A DNA stretch of 24,069 nucleotides from Bryobacterales bacterium (lineage in GTDB: Bacteria; Acidobacteriota; Terriglobia; Bryobacterales; Bryobacteraceae), in assembly GCA_016789785.1 (NCBI GenBank), contig JAEUQE010000128.1:1-24069 (forward strand). The letters are read 5' to 3'. The position numbers and the translations under genes were made by a program. The notes under the pieces were generated by a model, which did no database searches, had not been told where the DNA came from, and was given only the letters and a program-made list of their open reading frames with translations. Positions 7,922 through 15,796 of the stretch are shown piece by piece. The stretch's first letter is position 1. Each line of letters starts with the position of its first letter.

Positions 7922-10900
7922 AGTTTCTTTCTCCCGTATGCATACACCAGTGCCGAAACGATCAGCACCATCACGAAGAGTACAACGCCTTCACGCTGCA
8001 AGGTGGGCGACGGTTGCTCGTACAGGCGATAGGCTTTGGGCAGCGTAGTAATCCAGAAGATCGCCAGAGCAATCGACACGAGATCGGTGGCGCACGTCAG
8101 CACCAGCAAAGCCAGCAGTGCCATTCCGATCACGGCGCCTGCGAGCGTGTGCGGTATCTGACTGGGCGCGAGTGTCTGCTGGACCACCTGCATGATGATC
8201 AGTGCCACCGCGACCCGTTGCAGCCCGCGTTTGCTCAGCATCGCGAGCCCACCGAGAATGATGATCGCCGCCAGACAGATCGCGAGGATGGTCATGATGA
8301 TGGAACTGAGCAAGATGTCCACGGAGGCCATGGCGGTGTCGATGCCAGCCAGTTCCCAGAGCTTCAGGTCGAGCCTCGGGCCTGGCATGAAGTCGCGGAT
8401 GCTCAATGGCAGCGTGCCCATCGCCGCAATCACGATGGCTGCGCAGAAAGCACGAAGCAGGTTCGGCTTGGGCAAGGCACGAACGCCTGTGGCGAGTTGG
8501 AGGAACGCGTCGGCGGCAAGCGCGGCGAGCGCAATTCCCGCGATGGTGAAGAGCACGCCGCTACCGAGGCTCACGGCCAGTTGCCCGTAGTAGTTCTCGA
8601 TGGGTGTCGAAGTGTCGTAACCGCGCAGCCACGTTGGCTGGCTGTTCCAGAGGTCGAGAACAGACACCACCGCCGCAAGGGCCGCGATCTTCGCATACGC
8701 CCTCCAATGAAAACGGTGAGACGCGTGGCTGAGCCGGCGCACAAAGGCGATCACGAGAGGAACCGCAACGGCGCCGATGAAGGCTGGAAACACAAACGAT
8801 GCGAGGCGCGGCTTTTGATAGTCGCGCAGCCACTGCTCGGGCAATTTGTAGTAACGGCGGTTCTCGCAGACTTCATCGCCAACCACCGTGACAGCGGTGC
8901 GGAGACGAGCCTCGCCAACCGGCGATGGATCCTCCCACTCAAAGCTATGATCGGTACGATTGTCGTGCTTGTCTTCCTGCGAATCGGCAAGTTGACGCTG
9001 CGAACCATTGAGAGATTGCTCGGCCTTCTGGCGCGCTTCCGCCGGTGTCAGCTTCGCGCCCGGAGCTTTCTCGTCGAGCACGTGATCGTAGCGGTAGAGC
9101 TTGCCGCTGCGCTCGATGTAGACAAGCCACTCTTCGGGATTCTGCGGCTGAAAGAAGCGCACTCGCCAGACGCCGGTATTGAGATTCTTCGCGACCAGCT
9201 CATCAGCGCCGGCAGCGCCTTTTTGCTGGCGCAGATACTCCACTTCCGCCGCTCGAAGATTGGGTGTGAAGTCCGAAACAATTTGCCACTGATCTGTTTT
9301 GACACCCTTCTGTGCGAGAAACTGCTTCGCCGAGGATTCCGCTTCGTGGCGATCCACACGGACGGAGATGAACTTGCCGAATTCGAACGGCCGGCCGGCG
9401 AGGAGGAGCACTCCACACAGCGCGGCGGCGGCGTAGAGGTACTTCGCAGGGAATGGCGGTTCCACGGGAGGCAGCAACGGTTCGCGCTCCACGGGGATCT
9501 CGACATGCTCCACGGCCTCCGGAGCGTCAGGCTCAGGGAGGAATCCGTTGTGCTTGCGATACAGCACGGCGATCGCAATGAGCGGAGCAACAATGAACAG
9601 AACTGTGATCGCGCTATTCAGCACGTAGATCCAGTTGCCGCCGCGGAAGAGAAACAGTCCGATGAGAAACGCGTCAATCACGTAGTGCCACACCAGCGTG
9701 GCAACGATGCCGAAGCGCTGCATCATGTATCCGGCCGCGACGCCGATGAGGCCGACTTCCACGCCTCGGATATAGCCCGGCTGCTGCGGATAGTTGGCAT
9801 GCAGAAAGCCCCAGACGAAGGCGGGGATCACGATGACGAGCCATCGAACCTTGAGTACACGTCCGAGCAGCGGGATGGCGAGCAGGCGGAACCAGAACTC
9901 TTCCGCGCTCGACGCCATCATGGCGATCGCCACCGGATAGATCCATGGCAAGGGCGTGGCGAGCATGTCGGAGTAGCTGACATCCTGCGGGCTCCATACC
10001 CCGAACTTCGCGCCGATGAGATAGAACGCCGTGAGAAATGCCAGATGCCCGCCGGCCATTCCGAAGCCGGCGACGGTTGCGCGAAAGAAGGATCGGGTGC
10101 CGATGCCCGCTCGCGTAAAGGCGACGGGCATTCGCAGAAAGTTCGGATACGCGCGATGATAGAGCGCCACTCCTGCAACCAGCGGTCCGAGCACATAGAG
10201 ATAGACACCCGCCGCCGAGCCGAGCGCCTGCAACACAGCCAGCAGCAGCGATTGTGCGTAGGGCGACGAGGAAGGCATGTTGTCGACAACGAACGGCACG
10301 GTGTTCAGTTCGTTGAGCAGGTTCACGAAGGCAACTGTCGCCGCGATCCACAGCAGAGGCCGCCACGTGATCTCGCGCCTGCGTAGAGAATTTCCGAATG
10401 CGAACAGTGCGGCGATGGCGAGCACCGCGTAGAGCGCGTTGGCAATGCCCGCGTAGAGTTCGTTGCTCGAACGAAGTTTCGCGAAGTCGCGGCGCCATTG
10501 CTCGGGGATGTAGAGGAATTCCTGATAGCTGCCGACGCGATCGCCGTAGATCACCACGCTGCGGCGAATGGCCGCATCTTTGGCCTTGAAGCCTTCCTGC
10601 TCCCACGTGAAGACATGATCGTCGCGATTGGGGCGCTTCTCGGTCTGCTCCGCGACGAGTTTGTGTGGCTTATCGGTTTGTCCTTTCAGGAAAGCCTCGG
10701 CAAGCATGCGCGCCGAGATGGTCTCCAGTCTGCGGCCGGGATCGGTTTCCTTGATGCGATGGGTGAAGCCGGCAAGTTTGCCATCGGGCTTGAGGTAGAC
10801 GAGCATCTCCTCCTTTTCGGGAGGCTTGAACCAGCGGGCGCGCCACTTCCAAATGGGCACTTCGGAATACATCAGTTGATTCGCCCTGGCGAGGCCGAGT

Positions 10901-11151
10901 TCGCGCTCAAGATAGAGGCGGCCCTCTTCATCGGGCTCGAAGGTGGTAAAGTTGCGGAAGCCTTGGATGGAGATGCGCCGGTCCGCGAGATACTCCGCCG
11001 CACGTTGGGTGATTTGATCGCGCGTCAACTTGAGTTCGAGGGATGCCTGCGGAAAAGCGGCCTCATAGTTCCACCAAACATAGAAGCCCGCACCAAGGAT
11101 GATGAGAAGCGAGACCACGATGAGCCGGCGATCGGAAGAGTCGAGACGCAT
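7900..11151 (-). CDS. CPBP-family intramembrane protease with internal duplication (1083 aa)
   Basis: A large polytopic membrane protein. Residues about 405-495 carry the CPBP (CAAX protease/bacteriocin-processing, Abi) motifs: E417-E418-x-x-x-R422, then F-x-x-x-H451-A-N and H489-Y-V-I-D, inside hydrophobic helices. A soluble segment of about 200 residues between a TM helix (11-27) and P-E-Q-W-R-R-D (216-222) precedes this core. Residues about 570-890 repeat the same arrangement: a TM helix, a soluble segment with W-x-V-R-F-F-x-P and E-E-W-L-V-Y-I, V-V-G-D, P-E-Q-W-L-R-D (771-777), then helices. The second half lacks the EExxxR/H motifs, so only the first copy looks catalytic. CPBP proteins are usually 200-300 residues. 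The role is unknown. The ATG (11151) directly follows a terminator-like hairpin and has no clear Shine-Dalgarno site. Confidence 0.8.
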   Translation of the reverse strand: MRLDSSDRRLIVVSLLIILGAGFYVWWNYEAAFPQASLELKLTRDQITQRAAEYLADRRISIQGFRNFTTFEPDEEGRLYLERELGLARANQLMYSEVPIWKWRARWFKPPEKEEMLVYLKPDGKLAGFTHRIKETDPGRRLETISARMLAEAFLKGQTDKPHKLVAEQTEKRPNRDDHVFTWEQEGFKAKDAAIRRSVVIYGDRVGSYQEFLYIPEQWRRDFAKLRSSNELYAGIANALYAVLAIAALFAFGNSLRRREITWRPLLWIAATVAFVNLLNELNTVPFVVDNMPSSSPYAQSLLLAVLQALGSAAGVYLYVLGPLVAGVALYHRAYPNFLRMPVAFTRAGIGTRSFFRATVAGFGMAGGHLAFLTAFYLIGAKFGVWSPQDVSYSDMLATPLPWIYPVAIAMMASSAEEFWFRLLAIPLLGRVLKVRWLVIVIPAFVWGFLHANYPQQPGYIRGVEVGLIGVAAGYMMQRFGIVATLVWHYVIDAFLIGLFLFRGGNWIYVLNSAITVLFIVAPLIAIAVLYRKHNGFLPEPDAPEAVEHVEIPVEREPLLPPVEPPFPAKYLYAAAALCGVLLLAGRPFEFGKFISVRVDRHEAESSAKQFLAQKGVKTDQWQIVSDFTPNLRAAEVEYLRQQKGAAGADELVAKNLNTGVWRVRFFQPQNPEEWLVYIERSGKLYRYDHVLDEKAPGAKLTPAEARQKAEQSLNGSQRQLADSQEDKHDNRTDHSFEWEDPSPVGEARLRTAVTVVGDEVCENRRYYKLPEQWLRDYQKPRLASFVFPAFIGAVAVPLVIAFVRRLSHASHRFHWRAYAKIAALAAVVSVLDLWNSQPTWLRGYDTSTPIENYYGQLAVSLGSGVLFTIAGIALAALAADAFLQLATGVRALPKPNLLRAFCAAIVIAAMGTLPLSIRDFMPGPRLDLKLWELAGIDTAMASVDILLSSIIMTILAICLAAIIILGGLAMLSKRGLQRVAVALIIMQVVQQTLAPSQIPHTLAGAVIGMALLALLVLTCATDLVSIALAIFWITTLPKAYRLYEQPSPTLQREGVVLFVMVLIVSALVYAYGRKKLCEPSQS

Positions 11152-11154
11152 GTG

Positions 11155-11192
11155 AAAAAGCCACCAACCTGAGCGAATCAGGCTAGTGGCTT
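11155..11192 (-). terminator. Rho-independent terminator after peroxiredoxin gene
   Basis: On the minus strand an AAGCCAC/GTGGCTT outer stem and a CCTGA/TCAGG inner stem, separated by 3-nt internal loops, close a 5-nt loop. A TTTTT run follows immediately. It lies 27 bp past the peroxiredoxin stop and ends 3 bp before the ATG of the CPBP gene. On the plus strand the trailing sequence is only mildly T-rich. Confidence 0.75.
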
Positions 11193-11219
11193 CTTATCTT
11201 ACCAATCGTTCCCGGTGGG

Positions 11220-11765
11220 CTATTTCTTCTTCAGCCGGCTACAGGCCATTTCGGCTCCGGTTGGATCGACAGCCGCCGACCCTTCCTCAATGTGCGCGAT
11301 CTTCCCTTCCATGTCGACGACGAAGGTGGCGCGATTGGCAATGCCGGCGGGCATGAGAATGCCGTAGGCCTTGGCCACGTTGCGGTCCTTGAAGTCGCTG
11401 AGCATCGGGAAGCTCGCGCCGGTCTGCTCGGCGAAGACTCGCAGGCTTGGGACGTTGTCGGTACTGAGGCCGAATACTTGCGTCTCCATGCCTTCGAACT
11501 TGGAGATACCAGCCTGGTATCCCTTCATTTCCTTGGTTCAACCACCGGTGAACGCAGCGGGAAAGAACGCCAGCACGACGTTCTTCTTTCCGCGGAATTC
11601 CGAGAGCTTCACGGGCTTACCAGCGGTCGAGGGCAAAGTGAAATCCGGCGCCTCATCCCCGACCTTCAGGTGGGTTTTGGGCGGCGGAGCTTGGGCCATC
11701 ATGACGGCGGCCGTCACAGCGGCGGCCAACACGAATTTGCCACGAGTGATGTTGCTCAATGCCAT
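11220..11765 (-). CDS. Putative selenocysteine-containing exported peroxiredoxin (in-frame UGA = Sec76)
   Basis: Read through one in-frame TGA (11540-11538), this frame gives a complete 181-residue AhpC/TSA-type peroxiredoxin. It has a signal-like N-terminus ([11 protein letters not shown]), [11 protein letters not shown], then F-F-P-A-A-F-T-G-G-[UGA]-T-K-E-M. The UGA falls exactly at the peroxidatic Cys of the P-x-x-x-T-x-x-C motif. The downstream half ([25 protein letters not shown] with the conserved Arg) stays in the same frame. A SECIS-like hairpin follows the UGA. Sec-peroxiredoxins are established in bacteria. ATG 11765 is chosen because GGAGG lies four bases upstream and the signal peptide follows. 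A second Cys near the C-terminus (A-C-S-R) might be resolving. The alternative is a pseudogene with a Cys-to-stop mutation. No sel genes are in the window. Confidence 0.75.
11503..11523 (-). promoter_or_regulatory. Bacterial SECIS-like hairpin downstream of in-frame UGA
   Basis: In the mRNA, 14 nt after the UGA, an 8-bp stem (GGGAUACC with GGUAUCUC, including one G-U pair) closes the 5-nt loop AGGCU. The UGA-to-loop distance is 22 nt, and a G occupies the second loop position. This agrees with known bacterial SECIS rules: a small apical loop, G among the first two loop bases, and a loop 16-37 nt from the UGA. The hairpin lies wholly inside the coding sequence, as bacterial SECIS elements do. 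Confidence 0.7.
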
Positions 11766-11835
11766 CGCACCTCCAGCCATTGAAGGTACCAGCCGGGAGG
11801 AGGTTGCCGCAACAGCGGACGCTTCCGGTTGGGAG

Positions 11836-12042
11836 TCAGGGGTGCCGTTTTGAGGCTGCCGCAGTTTGCCGGGCTTTCTTTCTCTTGCGGGTCGGCTGAG
11901 AACTCGTTTGCGTCTCCGCGTTCGTAACCCAGCGCTCACCCATCATCCATGGTGGCCAAGCGTCCGTGATCTCCGCAGTCGTTTTCAAGAACTCGAGAAA
12001 CGCTGCGCCGCGCAAAGGCCGGATGGAATTCTGTTTGCTCAT
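11836..12042 (-). CDS. Small uncharacterised ORF coupled to the deaminase gene
   Basis: A 68-residue ORF whose ATG lies four bases after the stop of the AvcD-like deaminase (TGA-TTCG-ATG), suggesting translational coupling. The middle has a Trp/Met cluster ([11 protein letters not shown]) and the C-terminus is strongly basic (R-K-R-K-K-A-R). There is no TM helix and no recognised family. The Shine-Dalgarno site is weak. It could be a small partner of the defence enzyme or a chance ORF; position is the main evidence. Confidence 0.4.
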   Translation of the reverse strand: MSKQNSIRPLRGAAFLEFLKTTAEITDAWPPWMMGERWVTNAETQTSSQPTRKRKKARQTAAASKRHP

Positions 12043-12046
12043 CGAA

Positions 12047-13579
12047 TCATTCTCGCTTGGCGTCGATTAGAGAGTATACCTCTTTTGCCGCACGCATTTC
12101 TCTTTGCAGATAAGAAGTCGGTGCCATCGGAACCCGCGGCTTCGCGTTGCTCCTTGGCTTCCAGTCTAGCGTTCTACCTTGTCTGGTTTTTCGTTCGATC
12201 TGGTAGCCCTTGCTCAGCATGATCGAGAAAAGGTCGAAGATCCGCGGGCCTATTCCGATAAAAGGCTCGAACGGGATTCTCGTGTCATTACGCCTCGGAC
12301 GACGTCTCGTTTCGATCGCACCCTCAACGCGAATCGAGTCGTCGTGAAGCGGTGCCGCTTGGCTCTTGGGGTATGGCTCAATGTACACGACTCTTCGAAT
12401 CCCGGCGGCTACGATGTGCCTCGTACAGTTGTGGCATGGGAAGGTGGTGGTGTATAGAGTTGCGCCAACCGGGCTCATGCCAGTTCGGCTGCAAGACAGA
12501 AGCGCATCCATTTCAGCATGGACGGCACGGCCAAATTCGGTGATGTCCCATAGCATGCTTTTACGCAGTACCAACTCCGCGCTTGGGGCGGTTTCCGAAA
12601 CGGGCAAGAGCAACCCAGAAGCACGAAGACGCGAAACGATGTCGGCGATAATCTCCGCTTTCCTCCGGTCATTGGAGTCTTCGCGGCGCACATGGTCACG
12701 AAAGTCAGGACGATTCCCCTCCCAGTACAATCCGCCCCCAGCGGCCGGCACTTCGTTGCAGCCAACCGCAATCAAATCGTGATCCCTGTTCACAAGCGAT
12801 GCTCCGACCTGCCTGCCCAACTGAACTGAACGAAGTGAGGCGGAGAAGGCGTGGTACATTCCGAGTTCATCCGGGGTTGGCGCCGAGTACGGAAACCCAA
12901 AAATCAATTGCAGGAAGCGATCGAGGTCTTTCCGATGCCCCAGCCCATTCGCTGCGACGAAGACATCCGAAAGATGGAAGGTGTCTCGAGTACGTTGTCC
13001 GAATTCCCGGTCTTCATCTTCCAGATCCCGCTTGATGAGACGCACGGCGTCATCTCGGGCTACGGACTTCTCATTCATCAAGAACTCGAGTCGCTGCTGC
13101 TCGCTCGCCGTGACGCCAACAAGGAAAAAGCCCGGCCCATAGATCCTGCGAAGTGTCTCCACTTCTTCCGGACGCTTTAGGGTGAGGATCAAGTGGACAA
13201 CCCTTGGAAACGGCTCGGGATTTCCAGCATCGGCCCCTGAACGCGATGACGCCAAGCGCGATGCGGCCACCAATGCGAAAACGTCACATCGCCCAGTCTC
13301 ACGACGAATCCCGTTGCCTGCATCCATGTACGCTTCCAACCGTGCTGCTTCGGGGTGAGACGGCAATGGAATCCCAAGCCCGAGCGCCTCCGCAGTCTCC
13401 GTGATGAAACTGCTGACCACGAGGATGTTTGCGCGGTAGCCGTACGACGAAAGGCTGCGGATCAGATGCTGGCTGACTTTGCTGTAGTCTGTTCCGACGG
13501 GACACCCTAATCCAATCACGATCTCGGAATCCGGATACTCGAAAGAGAGGTCTTGGGTCTCATGTGGCTCGCGGACCAT
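12047..13579 (-). CDS. AvcD-type antiphage deoxycytidylate (dCTP/dCMP) deaminase
   Basis: A 510-residue two-domain protein. The N-terminal half (about 18-230) looks like a P-loop nucleotide kinase fold. It begins V-I-G-L-G-C-P-V-G-T-D, a degenerate Walker A without the Lys, and has R-D-T-F-H-L-S-D-V-F-V near 197-208. The C-terminal half is a zinc cytidine deaminase: H354-A-E356 and P381-C-H-N-C385 give the three zinc ligands and the catalytic Glu, followed by Y-I-E-P-Y-P-K-S. This is the architecture of AvcD/dCTP-deaminase defence proteins, which deplete dCTP/dCMP during phage infection; housekeeping dCMP deaminases are about 150 residues. The start has a GAGG site six bases upstream and lies 11 bp after the NfeD-like gene, leaving no room for an upstream inhibitory RNA of the AvcI kind. 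The function is assigned by architecture, not tested. Confidence 0.82.
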   Translation of the reverse strand: MVREPHETQDLSFEYPDSEIVIGLGCPVGTDYSKVSQHLIRSLSSYGYRANILVVSSFITETAEALGLGIPLPSHPEAARLEAYMDAGNGIRRETGRCDVFALVAASRLASSRSGADAGNPEPFPRVVHLILTLKRPEEVETLRRIYGPGFFLVGVTASEQQRLEFLMNEKSVARDDAVRLIKRDLEDEDREFGQRTRDTFHLSDVFVAANGLGHRKDLDRFLQLIFGFPYSAPTPDELGMYHAFSASLRSVQLGRQVGASLVNRDHDLIAVGCNEVPAAGGGLYWEGNRPDFRDHVRREDSNDRRKAEIIADIVSRLRASGLLLPVSETAPSAELVLRKSMLWDITEFGRAVHAEMDALLSCSRTGMSPVGATLYTTTFPCHNCTRHIVAAGIRRVVYIEPYPKSQAAPLHDDSIRVEGAIETRRRPRRNDTRIPFEPFIGIGPRIFDLFSIMLSKGYQIERKTRQGRTLDWKPRSNAKPRVPMAPTSYLQREMRAAKEVYSLIDAKRE

Positions 13580-13590
13580 TCCTCGCCTCG

Positions 13591-14139
13591 CTACACCTTA
13601 CTGACGATGACGATCTCGCCGAGCACTTCTTCCACTTTGACACTCGAGTTTTCGGGGATCGGGCTGCCGTCCTTCGAGCGTGCGATGCGATCCACCAGCG
13701 ATTCGCCGACAGTGCAGCGCACCTGTCCGACACCGTCCTTCGGAATACCCACCACAACGCGCGCCACCTGACCCAGCACGTCGGTGGAGCCAACCGAGGT
13801 GGTCGCCTGCTGGCCGAAGAGGAATTTCGCGAACATCAGAATCACGGACGCCAGGCCGATGCCGCTCGCGAAACCAATGCCGGAGGCGACCATGGTGGAT
13901 GCGCCGTAAGCTGTCGCAATCGCGCCCGCCGCTCCGAATCCCGCAATGAACACGCTCATCACGCGCGGGCTGAAGAAGGTAGGCCCGCCACCCGTATCAT
14001 GATCGACGTCATGATCGAAATCGCCGAAGTGCTCGAAGACTTCGCCGAAGATCAGGGATACGAGGAGAAACAGAAAGCCAAACCCGGCGATTCCTAGAAA
14101 AACAGTAAATGCGGAAAGTGTCTGGAGAATCTCGGTCAC
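13591..14139 (-). CDS. NfeD/YqiJ-like membrane protein with OB-fold tail
   Basis: A 182-residue protein with a hydrophobic N-terminal helix (about 10-32), an Asp/His-rich loop (D-F-D-H-D-V-D-H-D, about 39-48), two further Gly/Ala-rich membrane segments (about 58-110) and a C-terminal beta-barrel of about 65 residues (V-A-R-V-V-V-G-I-P, then V-K-V-E-E-V-L-G-E-I-V-I-V). That matches NfeD/YqiJ-type proteins, normally linked to flotillin-family membrane scaffolds. No flotillin gene is in the window. The start is GTG with AGAGGA five bases upstream. It is the first gene of the apparent unit with the deaminase, though a functional link between them is not established. Confidence 0.7.
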   Translation of the reverse strand: MTEILQTLSAFTVFLGIAGFGFLFLLVSLIFGEVFEHFGDFDHDVDHDTGGGPTFFSPRVMSVFIAGFGAAGAIATAYGASTMVASGIGFASGIGLASVILMFAKFLFGQQATTSVGSTDVLGQVARVVVGIPKDGVGQVRCTVGESLVDRIARSKDGSPIPENSSVKVEEVLGEIVIVSKV

Positions 14140-14246
14140 GGCGGTCCTCTGGCAATGCGCGCCTACCGGAGTCTACCCGACGTTCCCCAACCAAGTCAAT
14201 GCAATTACACGCGGTTAACTGCACGCGGGCGGACCTGGGGAAAGGC

Positions 14247-14283
14247 AAAACGGCCGGTGACTGTCTGAGCAGCCACCGGCCGT
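14247..14283 (-). terminator. Rho-independent terminator of ahcY
   Basis: On the minus strand a perfect 10-bp stem ACGGCCGGTG/CACCGGCCGT encloses a 14-nt loop and is followed by TTTTG. It lies 22 bp beyond the ahcY stop. Confidence 0.85.
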
Positions 14284-14305
14284 AGGGAGGGTCGGGAAAT
14301 GGACG

Positions 14306-15733
<1,428 letters not shown>

Positions 15734-15741
15734 AGATCCTA

Positions 15742-15794
15742 TCGACAAATCAAGATATGTTGATATATTAGCGGAAGGCGGATTGGTTCGTCAA
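15742..15794. promoter_or_regulatory. Overlapping divergent promoters of ahcY and the sahR-like gene
   Basis: For ahcY (minus strand): -35 TTGACG (15794-15789), an 18-nt spacer and -10 TAATAT (15770-15765). For the regulator (plus strand): -35-like TCGACA (15742-15747), a 16-nt spacer and -10-like TATATT (15764-15769). The two -10 elements overlap almost completely, so one bound repressor could close both promoters. Confidence 0.6.
15749..15764. promoter_or_regulatory. SahR-type operator palindrome ATCAA-N6-TTGAT
   Basis: A perfect inverted repeat, ATCAAgatatgTTGAT, lies just downstream of the ahcY -10 and within the spacer of the divergent promoter. Its size and symmetry suit an ArsR-family dimer. 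The assignment to the neighbouring regulator is inferred from position and from the known SahR-ahcY link. Confidence 0.65.
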
Positions 15795-15796
15795 CT

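Noticed and set aside
8014..10386. A 790-codon open frame on the plus strand
   Set aside because: It is antisense to the CPBP gene, whose TM segments and protease motifs are clear. The plus-strand product is His/Arg/Glu-rich with no domain, the usual shadow of a GC-rich gene. The same applies to the plus-strand frames at 6143-7480 and 5031-5906.
11220..11939. Two separate genes (133 aa and 102 aa) in place of one peroxiredoxin
   Set aside because: Each half alone lacks part of the thioredoxin fold. They share one frame, and the only break is a TGA at the catalytic Cys, followed by a SECIS-like hairpin. The extra N-terminal codons before 11765 are not peroxiredoxin-like.
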